From contig CAAGEP010000016.1 in NCBI GenBank assembly GCA_900768875.1, positions 62,001 through 126,000 on the forward strand: 64,000 nucleotides of DNA. Direction: 5' to 3'. Under the pieces are notes generated by a model, which saw nothing but the letters and a program-made list of their open reading frames with translations, was not told the origin of the DNA and did no database searches. This document shows positions 1 through 7,734 of this stretch, one piece after another. A program made the position numbers and the translations under genes. Position 1 is the stretch's first letter. Every line of letters begins with the position of its first letter. Origin of the DNA: Alphaproteobacteria bacterium. Its GTDB lineage: Bacteria > Pseudomonadota > Alphaproteobacteria > CAAGCB01 > CAG-977.

Positions 1-602
1 GCGTCTTTACCGCCGCCGACACGGCTCAAGCCGATGAAATGCGCGGCTGGTATCAGTTCGACTTGATGGTCGTCGACGTGATGATGCCGCGCGAAACGGG
101 ATTGGAGTTCACCGCGCGTCTGCGCAAAGCGGGCGAAAACGTCCCCGTTTTGATGCTGACCGCCATGGGCGAAACGGACGACCGCATCAACGGGCTGGAA
201 GCGGGCGCGGACGATTATCTGCCAAAGCCTTTTGAACCGCGCGAGCTGCTGTTGCGAATCAACTCGATTTTGCGCCGCGTGATGAGCAAACCGCCCGAAA
301 AACAAAAAGCGGAAGTCAAATTCGGCGCGTTCCGCTACGATTTGGACGACCACGCGCTTTACCGCGGGTCGGAACGCGTGCGCCTGCCCTTGTCCGAAGA
401 CGCGCTGTTAAGCTTGCTGGCGCAAAAAGCGGGGCAGGACATTTCCCGCGAAGAACTGGCGCAAAAAACGGGAAACGAAACGAACTTGCGCACAATCGAC
501 GTGCAAATCACCCGCCTGCGCCGCCGTATCGAACCCGACTCCGGCCAGCCGCGTTATATCCAAACCGTTCGCGGCAAAGGCTACTCTTTAATTCCGGATT
601 AA
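1..602 (+). CDS. OmpR/PetR-type response regulator, 5' truncated by window edge
   Basis: DNA-binding response regulator of the OmpR family, partner of the kinase that follows 4 bases downstream. The reading frame is open to the left edge (VFTAADTAQADEM precedes the first internal Met at position 39), so the true start lies outside the window. The phospho-acceptor Asp sits in LMVVDVMMP, the conserved Lys in LPKPFEPREL, and the C-terminal winged helix is recognisable from its last helices (TIDVQITRLRRRIE, then YIQTVRGKGYSL). The stretch PVLMLTAMGETDDRINGLEAG is typical of alphaproteobacterial PetR/OmpR regulators rather than ChvI. The target genes are unknown; the adjacent pckG is a candidate only by position. 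Confidence 0.93.
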   Translation, partial: VFTAADTAQADEMRGWYQFDLMVVDVMMPRETGLEFTARLRKAGENVPVLMLTAMGETDDRINGLEAGADDYLPKPFEPRELLLRINSILRRVMSKPPEKQKAEVKFGAFRYDLDDHALYRGSERVRLPLSEDALLSLLAQKAGQDISREELAQKTGNETNLRTIDVQITRLRRRIEPDSGQPRYIQTVRGKGYSLIPD

Positions 603-606
603 GCAG

Positions 607-1941
607 ATGAATTTTGATTTCGGCGCGCATTGGCGCAACTTCAGACACCGCTTTCTGCCCAACAGATTATGGGCGCGGTCGCTGCTGATTATGGTGACCC
701 CCGTCATTTTACTGCAAACCATCGGCACAATCGTGTTTTACGACAATCATTGGCAATCGGTCAGCCGCCGTCTGGCTTTGGGCATTGCGGCGGAAATACG
801 GCTGACGATGGACGCTTACGCCGAAATCGACGATCCCGCGGAAAAACAGGAACTGATGCAGCGGCTGAGGCAAACATCGCGGTTTGACTTGCGTTTTCTG
901 CCGCCCGTTGACAATCCCCCTCCGACAAAAGTCAAACCGTCGTTACGCACGGCGGAGCTGATTCCCGCATTGCGGTTGGTCGGCTACCCGTTTCAAGCAT
1001 TCCCCTTGCGCGGCGATTCCAGTTTGAAATTGCTTTTTTACACACCGTACACAACTTTGGAAGTTGTCGTGCCGTACAAGTATTTCTTTTCATCGACAAC
1101 GTATGTTTTCGCGTTTTGGATTTTCGGATCGTCTTTGCTGCTGACAGGCATCGCCGTTTTGTTTTTAAGAAACCAAATCCGCCCGATTTTACGGCTGGCT
1201 TCGGCGGCGGAAAACTTCGGTTTGGGACGCGACGTCGAAACGTTCAAGCCCGAAGGCGCGACCGAAGTCCGTCAAGCCGCAACGTCCTTTATCAAAATGC
1301 GCGACCGCATCCGCCGCCATATCGAGGAACGCACCCGCATGCTGGCGGGCGTGTCCCACGATTTAAGGACGCCTTTGACCCGCATGCGCCTGCAGCTGAG
1401 CATGATGGGCGACGACGAAAACGCGCGCGATTTGCTCAGCGACGTCATGGAAATGGAACACATGGTCAACGGCTATCTTGACTTTGCCCGCGGCGAAGGC
1501 AAAGAACAGACGGAAGAAACGGACATCCCCGATTTGATTGCCAAAACCGTCGATTCTTTGCGCAAAGACGGCGTCGCGCTGAGCTTTACGGCGAACGCGC
1601 CGCTGACGATGAACGTCCGTCGCAACGACTTCAAACGGTGTCTGTGGAACCTGATAACGAACGCGGAACGTTACGGCACGGTCGTGCGCGTGGGATTGAA
1701 CGTCAAAGAACACTTTGCGGAAATATCGGTCGAAGACAACGGCCCCGGCATTCCCGCCGAAAAACGCGACGACGTGTTCAAAGCGTTTTTCCGTCTGGAC
1801 GAATCGCGCAACACGCAAACGGGCGGCGTCGGATTGGGATTGACCATCACGCGCGACATCGTTCTGGCGCACGGCGGCAAAATCCTGATGGGCGACAGTG
1901 CTTTGGGCGGATTGAAAGCCGTGCTGGTTTTCCCGAAATAA
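607..1941 (+). CDS. EnvZ-like sensor histidine kinase
   Basis: Membrane-bound sensor kinase, 444 residues, in an operon with the preceding regulator. Domain order: cytoplasmic N-terminus, first membrane segment at about 24-45, periplasmic loop of about 115 residues, second membrane segment at about 163-187, HAMP linker, HisKA with the phospho-acceptor His251 in AGVSHDLRTPLTR, then HATPase with the N box NLITNAERYG, the G1 box DNGPGIP and a glycine-rich lid GGVGLGL. The small periplasmic loop and close match to the EnvZ layout suggest sensing of an envelope or osmotic cue, but the signal cannot be read from the sequence. Confidence 0.93.
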   Translation: MNFDFGAHWRNFRHRFLPNRLWARSLLIMVTPVILLQTIGTIVFYDNHWQSVSRRLALGIAAEIRLTMDAYAEIDDPAEKQELMQRLRQTSRFDLRFLPPVDNPPPTKVKPSLRTAELIPALRLVGYPFQAFPLRGDSSLKLLFYTPYTTLEVVVPYKYFFSSTTYVFAFWIFGSSLLLTGIAVLFLRNQIRPILRLASAAENFGLGRDVETFKPEGATEVRQAATSFIKMRDRIRRHIEERTRMLAGVSHDLRTPLTRMRLQLSMMGDDENARDLLSDVMEMEHMVNGYLDFARGEGKEQTEETDIPDLIAKTVDSLRKDGVALSFTANAPLTMNVRRNDFKRCLWNLITNAERYGTVVRVGLNVKEHFAEISVEDNGPGIPAEKRDDVFKAFFRLDESRNTQTGGVGLGLTITRDIVLAHGGKILMGDSALGGLKAVLVFPK

Positions 1942-2037
1942 AACCATTAAAAAAAACTACACTTAACCGCAAAATTCAGATACACTCTTTCACCAGAGAA
2001 TCGAGGTTGATTCGTCTTGTCAAGAAAGAGGTTTATA

Positions 2038-3876
2038 ATGCAAACAAATTACACTGCCGAAAAGACCCGCAACGAAAAATTGGTTGCGTGGGTTGAAGAA
2101 ATGGCCGGCTTGTGCCAGCCCGACGCCGTCTATTGGTGCGACGGTTCGAAAGAGGAAAACGACCGCTTGTGCCAGTTGCTGGTTGACAAAGGCACTTTTA
2201 TCAAATTGAACGAAGCCAAACGCCCGAACTGCTTTTTGGCGCGTTCCAACCCGCAGGACGTCGCCCGCGTGGAAGCCCGCACCTTCATTTGTTCCGAACG
2301 CGAAATCGACGCGGGTCCCACCAATCACTGGGCTAACCCCAAGGAAATGAAGGAAAAACTGCGCGCGCTGTTCAGCGGTTCGATGCACGGCAGAACGATG
2401 TACGTCATTCCGTTTTCGATGGGTCCGCTGGGGTCGCACATTTCCAAAATCGGCGTTGAGATCACCGATTCGCCCTACGTCGTCGTCAATATGGCGATTA
2501 TGGCGCGCACGGGTCAGAAAGTGCTGGACATTCTGGGCGAAAACGGCGAATTCATCCCTTGCATGCACTCCGTCGGCATGCCGCTGAACGAAGGCGTCGA
2601 AGATGTAACCTGGCCCTGCAACCCCGAAAACACCTACATCACGCATTTCCCCGAAACGCGTGAAATCTGGTCGTTCGGATCGGGTTACGGCGGCAACGCT
2701 TTGCTGGGCAAAAAATGCTTGGCTTTGCGTATTGCGACCGTTCAGGCGCGCGACGAAGGCTGGCTGGCGGAACATATGCTGATTGCCGGCATCGAAAGCC
2801 CCGAAGGCGAAAAAACTTACGTTGCGGCGGCGTTCCCCAGCGCTTGCGGCAAGACGAACCTTGCCATGCTGATTCCGCCCGCCCACTTCAAAGGCTGGAA
2901 AGTCTGGACGGTCGGCGACGACATCGCTTGGATTAAACCGGGCAAAGACGGCCGTTTGCACGCCATCAACCCCGAAGCGGGATTCTTCGGCGTCGCCCCC
3001 GGCACGTCCGACAAAACCAACCACAACGCGATGGAATCCTGCCGCGCCAACACCATTTTCACGAACGTCGCCCTGACCGACGACGGCGATGTGTGGTGGG
3101 AAGGCATGACGGATGAAAAACCCGCGCACTTGATTGACTGGAAAGGCAACGACTGGACGCCCGCTTCGGAAACGCCGGCGGCGCATCCGAACTCCCGCTT
3201 TACGGCGCCCGCGCGTCAATGCCCGACAATCGATCCGAACTGGGAAAATCCGGAAGGCGTGCCTATCTCCGCGTTTATTTTCGGCGGCCGTCTGGCGCAC
3301 AACACTCCGCTGGTTTACCAGTCGTTCAGCTGGAGCCACGGTGTTTACCTTGCCGCGACGATGGGTTCCGAAAAAACCGCCGCGGCGGAAGGTGCCGGCG
3401 GTATCCGCCGCGATCCGTTCGCGATGCTGCCGTTCTGCGGCTACAACATGGCTGACTACTGGTCGCATTGGCTGGAAATGAAACGCTTGGTTCCCAATGC
3501 GCCGATGATTTTCCGCGTCAACTGGTTCCGCAAAGACGAAGCGGGTCACTTCATGTGGCCGGGCTACGGCGAAAACATGCGCGTTCTGCAGTGGATTATC
3601 AACCGCGTTCACGGTCGCGTCGGCGCCGTCGAAGGACCTGTCGGTCTGATGCCGCGCTACGAAGATTTGGACTTGACGGGCTTGGACATCGACAAAGACG
3701 CATTCAAAGCGTTGATGGCGATTGACAAAGCCGAAGGTCTGAAAGACACCGAAGACCAAGCCAAATACTTCCGTCCGTTCGCGGATCAGCAGCGCTTGCC
3801 TGCCGAATTCCCCGAAGAACTGAAGCTGCTGTCCCTGCGTTTTGAACGTTCGGACGAAGAATGGGAACCGGTGTAA
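2038..3876 (+). CDS. pckG: Phosphoenolpyruvate carboxykinase (GTP)
   Basis: Cytosolic gluconeogenic enzyme converting oxaloacetate plus GTP to phosphoenolpyruvate, GDP and CO2. The protein is 612 residues, normal for the GTP class. The nucleotide-binding loop FPSACGKTNLAML lies near residue 265, and the family signatures IRRDPFAMLPFCGYN and WPGYGENMRVL are present. I chose the ATG at 2038 over an in-frame TTG at 2017 because AAGAAAGAGG sits seven bases upstream of the ATG. A strong terminator follows, so it is probably monocistronic. Many alphaproteobacteria use the unrelated ATP-dependent PckA, so the GTP form is a point of interest. Position next to a two-component system recalls, but is not the same as, the rhizobial pckA-chvIG layout. 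Confidence 0.97.
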   Translation: MQTNYTAEKTRNEKLVAWVEEMAGLCQPDAVYWCDGSKEENDRLCQLLVDKGTFIKLNEAKRPNCFLARSNPQDVARVEARTFICSEREIDAGPTNHWANPKEMKEKLRALFSGSMHGRTMYVIPFSMGPLGSHISKIGVEITDSPYVVVNMAIMARTGQKVLDILGENGEFIPCMHSVGMPLNEGVEDVTWPCNPENTYITHFPETREIWSFGSGYGGNALLGKKCLALRIATVQARDEGWLAEHMLIAGIESPEGEKTYVAAAFPSACGKTNLAMLIPPAHFKGWKVWTVGDDIAWIKPGKDGRLHAINPEAGFFGVAPGTSDKTNHNAMESCRANTIFTNVALTDDGDVWWEGMTDEKPAHLIDWKGNDWTPASETPAAHPNSRFTAPARQCPTIDPNWENPEGVPISAFIFGGRLAHNTPLVYQSFSWSHGVYLAATMGSEKTAAAEGAGGIRRDPFAMLPFCGYNMADYWSHWLEMKRLVPNAPMIFRVNWFRKDEAGHFMWPGYGENMRVLQWIINRVHGRVGAVEGPVGLMPRYEDLDLTGLDIDKDAFKALMAIDKAEGLKDTEDQAKYFRPFADQQRLPAEFPEELKLLSLRFERSDEEWEPV

Positions 3877-3895
3877 TTCACAGGTGCAACAAGTT

Positions 3896-3926
3896 AAGAA
3901 AGGCGGAATTTTTCCGCCTTTCTTTT
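3896..3926 (+). terminator. Rho-independent terminator after pckG
   Basis: A 13-bp perfect stem (3896-3908 with 3912-3924) around a TTT loop, followed by a run of T. It lies 20 bases after the pckG stop and should end that transcript. Confidence 0.9.
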
Positions 3927-3998
3927 TTTATCCTTGTTTCTTGCCCTGTTTTCTAGGAAAATAGACGGCAGTTGTTTTTTAGCAAGGGACTTTTCATT

Positions 3999-5930
3999 AT
4001 GGCTGACGAACAGAAAACACAGACCGCCCCCGAATACGAATACGTCGAATCGCCCGACGCCGCAAACATCGAATACGAATATGTGGAAGTCCCCGAAGGC
4101 GAAGTCCCGCCCGCTGCGGACGGCGAACAGTACGAATACGAGTATGTCGAGGCTCCCGCCGACGCCGCGGCTCAGCCCGCGGACGGAACGGACGAACAGT
4201 ACGAATACGTCGAAGTCCCCGAAGGCGAAGCTCAACCCGCTGCCGAAAACGTCGAATACGAGTATGTGGAAGTTCCCGAGGGCGAAGTCCCTCCTCCCTC
4301 CTCGGACGGTGAACAGTACGAATACGAGTACGTCGAAGCCCCTGCCGATGCCGCCGCTCAGCCCGCCGCCGAAAACGTCGAATATGAATATGCGGAAGCC
4401 CCTGCTCCCGAAGCTGAAGAACAGTACGAGTATGTGGAAGTCCCCGAAAATGAAGCGGCGCAATACGAATATGTAGAGGTTCCCGAAGGTGAGGCTCAGC
4501 CCGCGGGTGATGAACATTACGAATATGAATATGTGGAAGCCCCCGCCGAACAAACGGAACAAAAAGCCGAGGAATACTCGATAGACGATTTGCTGGAAGA
4601 AGAAGACTCCGCCCCCGCAAACGAACCGCCTCTGCCACCCGAAACGGAAGAAACGGCTCCCGCCGTCGTTCCCGAATTGGAAGCAGAACAACCGGCGGCG
4701 CAGGAAACGGAAGCTCCTGCAGTCGAAACCGCAAAACAGCCGGCTTCCGCAATCCAAGAGTCGGCTTCCGTTGAGGCGTTGCCCGAAGCCCCCGAATTGC
4801 CCTCCGAGCAGGAAGCTTCGGTTGAAGAACTGGAATCCGTCGTTCCGGATGCCGTTCCCCCGACCGTTGAACCGTCCGAACAAAACGCGCCAACCGTAGC
4901 CGACTTGGAATCTTTGGAAGAAGCTCCTGCTCCCGAACCCGCACCTGCGCCCGTTGAGGATGTTCCCGAAACGCCTGTCGAAGATACGGCTGAAATCGAT
5001 GCTCTTGCCGCAGAAGAAATCGCCGCACAAACCGCCCCCGCCGAACCCGAAATCGCTGAAGAAGCTCAAGAGGCGGAACTGCCGTCCGATACCGACGATT
5101 CTTTGCCCGCAACGGGTGCCGTCACCTTCGACGGACGCGCGGGTGTTACAACTTTTGTCGGCTCTGCCGTTCAAAACGCCGTTGTTTTAACCAACGACGA
5201 CGGATCGTTCAACCGTTTGGCGGATTGGCATTTGGTCATCGGCGACGTGTCGGTTTCCCAACTGTCGGGACAGGCGGGACAAACCATCGCTTTGAACGAA
5301 GACGCTTACAACAGCGGCATTCTCATCACGGCGGACGGCGAACAGCACTTGTTCGCCAATGTCGGCGAAATCGTCATTCCCTCCGTCGATCCCGACGAAT
5401 GCACGCTGATTTTGAACAGCTCCGTTGTCATGTCTTTGGCGGGACATGAAGGCTCTGTCATTGCGCTGGACGGCGCGAACGGCATGCTGGTAGGTCCCAA
5501 CGAATCCAAACTGTATTTCAGCGGGCTGGCAAGCTTGACCGTCCCCGCCGCAAACGAACAAGCGGCGACGGCATCGCCCGTTTCCGCCCCCGTTTCGTCA
5601 AACGCTCCCGTTTCGTTTGTCGTCGGACACGAATCCGATCCGACGGCGGCGAGCGTTGTCTTTACGGCTGAAAGCGGCGTCGTTGCCACGGACGAATCCG
5701 TCATTCTGGTCAAAACGGGATACAGCCTGTACGGCTGGAACGTCGTTTTCAACAGCGGCTTGACCATGAGTTTGGCGGATGTGCGCACTTATCAGACCAA
5801 GCACGACGCCCTGCCCGAATCGAACGGACAAATCACTTATAAAAAAGCGCAGCTGACCTTTACGGGGGCGTCGCGAATCAAAGTCTTTGAACAGCCGTCC
5901 TATTGCGGCTACGGCAAAGCCCCCGAATAA
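3999..5930 (+). CDS. Acidic Tyr/Glu-rich repeat protein with three-module C-terminus, unknown function
   Basis: Protein of 643 residues that I do not recognise. The start at 3999 has AAGGGA nine bases upstream; an in-frame TTG at 3972 lacks such support. Residues about 9-190 carry ten copies of a short EYEYVE[VA]P unit with alternating tails (EGEV, EGEA, ADAA). Residues about 190-365 are a Pro/Glu/Ala-rich, low-complexity, strongly acidic linker. From about 370 the sequence becomes globular and contains three similar modules of about 50 residues, beginning near 409, 467 and 580, each with a pattern like NSxxxMSLA then LxFxGxxxLxV. There is no signal peptide or membrane segment, so it is probably cytosolic or exported by a signal-independent route. 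Transcribed alone; a hairpin terminator overlaps its stop codon. Confidence 0.85.
   Translation: MADEQKTQTAPEYEYVESPDAANIEYEYVEVPEGEVPPAADGEQYEYEYVEAPADAAAQPADGTDEQYEYVEVPEGEAQPAAENVEYEYVEVPEGEVPPPSSDGEQYEYEYVEAPADAAAQPAAENVEYEYAEAPAPEAEEQYEYVEVPENEAAQYEYVEVPEGEAQPAGDEHYEYEYVEAPAEQTEQKAEEYSIDDLLEEEDSAPANEPPLPPETEETAPAVVPELEAEQPAAQETEAPAVETAKQPASAIQESASVEALPEAPELPSEQEASVEELESVVPDAVPPTVEPSEQNAPTVADLESLEEAPAPEPAPAPVEDVPETPVEDTAEIDALAAEEIAAQTAPAEPEIAEEAQEAELPSDTDDSLPATGAVTFDGRAGVTTFVGSAVQNAVVLTNDDGSFNRLADWHLVIGDVSVSQLSGQAGQTIALNEDAYNSGILITADGEQHLFANVGEIVIPSVDPDECTLILNSSVVMSLAGHEGSVIALDGANGMLVGPNESKLYFSGLASLTVPAANEQAATASPVSAPVSSNAPVSFVVGHESDPTAASVVFTAESGVVATDESVILVKTGYSLYGWNVVFNSGLTMSLADVRTYQTKHDALPESNGQITYKKAQLTFTGASRIKVFEQPSYCGYGKAPE
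4024..4560 (+). repeat. In-gene tandem repeats encoding EYEYVE[VA]P units
   Basis: Ten imperfect copies of the unit (nine with EYVE, one with EYAE) spaced by 10-30 residues. Copies differ at third codon positions (GAA TAC GAA TAC versus GAG TAT and so on) while the peptide is kept, which points to purifying selection on the peptide rather than recent slippage. Confidence 0.9.
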
Positions 5931-5941
5931 GGGGCTTTGCT
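5915..5941. terminator. Bidirectional terminator overlapping a stop codon
   Basis: A stem of about 10 bp, GCAAAGCCCC with GGGGCTTTGC. The last codons and the stop of the repeat-protein gene form its left arm and loop. It sits between the convergent repeat-protein gene and the exporter gene and could serve both. Confidence 0.7.
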
Positions 5942-6259
5942 TCAATGCCCGTACTTTAACAGCGCAACGCCCGCGACAATCAGCAAAACGCCCAATCCCC
6001 GCATCAGCGTCAGTCCGTCGTTGAACCAGCACACACCGATCAGAAACGTGCATCCCGTTCCGATGCCTGTCCATACCGCATACGCCGTGCCGATAGGAAT
6101 TTCCTTTTGCGCCAGATATAAAAACACGCCGCTTAAAATCATTGCAACGCCCGCAAACACCAACCACGCAATCTTGTGCGCCGTTGTGTCGGCCAATTTC
6201 ATCCCCAACGGCCAACCGACTTCAAACGCAGCGGCAATCACCAAATTCAACCAAGCCAT
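5942..6259 (-). CDS. gdx: SMR-family exporter, Gdx/SugE subtype
   Basis: Small multidrug-resistance family transporter of 105 residues with four membrane helices; works as an antiparallel dimer in the inner membrane. Glu13, the proton/substrate-coupling residue of the family, is present in AAAFEVGW. The loop GTAYAVWTGIG matches the Gdx/SugE branch, which exports guanidinium, rather than EmrE (GIAYAIWSG). Transcribed leftward alone from a region with a good promoter match and a GC-rich leader. Guanidinium as substrate is inferred from the subfamily; the name sugE is the older equivalent. Confidence 0.9.
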   Translation of the reverse strand: MAWLNLVIAAAFEVGWPLGMKLADTTAHKIAWLVFAGVAMILSGVFLYLAQKEIPIGTAYAVWTGIGTGCTFLIGVCWFNDGLTLMRGLGVLLIVAGVALLKYGH

Positions 6260-6358
6260 TTTTCATCCTTTTAAAAAAAAACACCGCGTTTTCCGTCTTC
6301 AAAGGCCTAACGACGGGAAACCGGTGCGCATCGTCCCGCCCGGCGGCGGAACAAAAGC
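6260..6358 (-). promoter_or_regulatory. GC-rich leader of the exporter gene, possible RNA switch
   Basis: On the minus strand the roughly 90-base leader can form a CGGGA/TCCCG hairpin, then a CCGTC/GACGG hairpin that shares the same bases, and ends in nine T just before AAAGGATG and the start codon. Two exclusive hairpins plus a T-run are what a riboswitch leader looks like, and guanidine riboswitches are known to precede gdx genes. I could not match it to the guanidine-I, -II or -III consensus by eye. Confidence 0.3.
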
Positions 6359-6387
6359 ACCATATCCGCCCTCCAAAAATTTGTCAA
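6359..6387 (-). promoter_or_regulatory. Candidate sigma-70 promoter of the exporter gene
   Basis: Minus strand: TTGACA (6382-6387), 17-base spacer, TATGGT (6359-6364). The -35 box is a perfect match and the spacing is ideal. It overlaps neither neighbouring coding sequence. Confidence 0.5.
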
Positions 6388-6516
6388 CTGTGGATAAAGT
6401 GTATAACCGTATGATTTCATAAAAACTTTTTTGCTCCGATTTGAAAAAACAGCTTTGAGAACACCGTTTCTTTCTGTATCCTTGAATCACACACGACATA
6501 GGGACAGGAGGAAGCC

Positions 6517-7734
6517 ATGGAATTGAACGTACTTTTGGCTGTCGGCGGCGCGTTGCTGTTGATGAGCGTTTTCGCCAACAAAATTTCCAGCAATCTGGGT
6601 ATTCCTTCGTTGTTGATTTTCCTTGCCGTCGGGATGCTGGCGGGATCGGACGGCGCGGGATTTCACTTCAATTCCGCAAAAACCGCAAACGATATCGGAA
6701 CGGTCGCTTTGGCGTTCATTCTGTTTTCGGGCGGACTGGAAACAGAATGGAAGTCCGTCAAACCCGTTTTGGTTCGCGGAACGGTGCTGTCAACCGTCGG
6801 CGTCGTGCTGACGGCGGGATTTATGTTTCTGTTCAGTTATTACCTGCTTCATTTGGGAACAACCATGTCGCTGTTAATCAGCGTGATTGTGTCGTCAACC
6901 GACGCGCCCGCCGTGTTCACGATTTTGCGTTCAAACAATCTGTATTTGAAAAACGACCGCATGAAATCCGTTCTGGAATTTGAATCGGGCAGTAACGACC
7001 CCATGGCGGTGATTTTGTCCGTTGTCGCGATTTCAATGCTGACGGGCGGAAACGTCAACGCCGTATCGGCATTGACCAATCTGGTTTTGCAACTGACTTT
7101 GGGAATTGCCTGCGGCTTCGTGTTTGGCAAGCTGGCTTTGCTGATGCTGAAAAAATGGGCATTCGTATATCAAGGGCTGTACCCCGTGTTCGGCGTGGCG
7201 GTCGTGTGTCTGGTGTTCGGACTGACTCAAATTCTGAAAGGCAACGGTTATCTGGCGCTGTATACGGCGGGCATCATCATGGGCAACGCGTCCTATCCGT
7301 ATCGCAATCCGTTCATCCAGTTTCAATCGGCTTTGGCATGGGTGCTTCAAATCGCAATGTTCCTGACGCTGGGACTGCTGGTCAACCCCAGCGAACTGAA
7401 GGGCGTGTTCTGGCAAAGCTTGGACGCGACGGTGTGTCTGGTGTTCTTTGCGCGTCCTTTGGCGGTGTTTTTGTGCCTGATTAAAAGCGAATACACCACG
7501 AATGAAAAGATTTTCGTCAGCTGGGCGGGGCTGAAAGGTTCCGTTCCGATTATTCTGGCAACTTATCCGCTGATGGCGGGGATTGAAAACGCGACATATC
7601 TGTTTAACTTGATTTTCTTTATGGTGATTATATCGGTTTTGTTCCAAGGGCGCTCTCTGGCGGGATTGGCGAAGTTGCTGAACCTCAGTCAAGATGAAGA
7701 ACCCGCCAAACCGCAACCCGAAAAATCGACGTGA
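6517..7734 (+). CDS. CPA1-family Na+(K+)/H+ antiporter, NhaP2-like
   Basis: Inner-membrane cation/proton antiporter of 405 residues with about 12-13 membrane helices. The start is fixed by AGGAGG seven bases upstream. The transport-site motif ESGSNDPMAV (Asn-Asp) identifies the CPA1 family, and VSSTDAPAVFTIL is the preceding discontinuous helix. It is shorter than E. coli NhaP2/CvrA because it ends soon after the last membrane helix and lacks the cytosolic TrkA-C domain. The last 46 bases overlap the convergent membrane-protein gene. Confidence 0.9.
   Translation: MELNVLLAVGGALLLMSVFANKISSNLGIPSLLIFLAVGMLAGSDGAGFHFNSAKTANDIGTVALAFILFSGGLETEWKSVKPVLVRGTVLSTVGVVLTAGFMFLFSYYLLHLGTTMSLLISVIVSSTDAPAVFTILRSNNLYLKNDRMKSVLEFESGSNDPMAVILSVVAISMLTGGNVNAVSALTNLVLQLTLGIACGFVFGKLALLMLKKWAFVYQGLYPVFGVAVVCLVFGLTQILKGNGYLALYTAGIIMGNASYPYRNPFIQFQSALAWVLQIAMFLTLGLLVNPSELKGVFWQSLDATVCLVFFARPLAVFLCLIKSEYTTNEKIFVSWAGLKGSVPIILATYPLMAGIENATYLFNLIFFMVIISVLFQGRSLAGLAKLLNLSQDEEPAKPQPEKST

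Noticed and set aside
2020..3759. 579-codon open frame antisense to pckG
   Set aside because: Mirror frame of a certain gene; composition is the shadow of biased third positions and no motif is present.
2011..3876. Longer pckG from an upstream TTG
   Set aside because: The TTG at 2017 overlaps the ribosome site that serves the ATG at 2038.
3894..5174. 426-codon Phe/Gly-rich frame antisense to the repeat protein
   Set aside because: The repeats of the real gene produce it; the sense frame has a ribosome site and a globular C-terminus.
6389..6397. Perfect DnaA box (TGTGGATAA) before the antiporter gene
   Set aside because: A single 9-base match, not a cluster, with no AT-rich unwinding element or origin-linked gene; not enough to call an origin.
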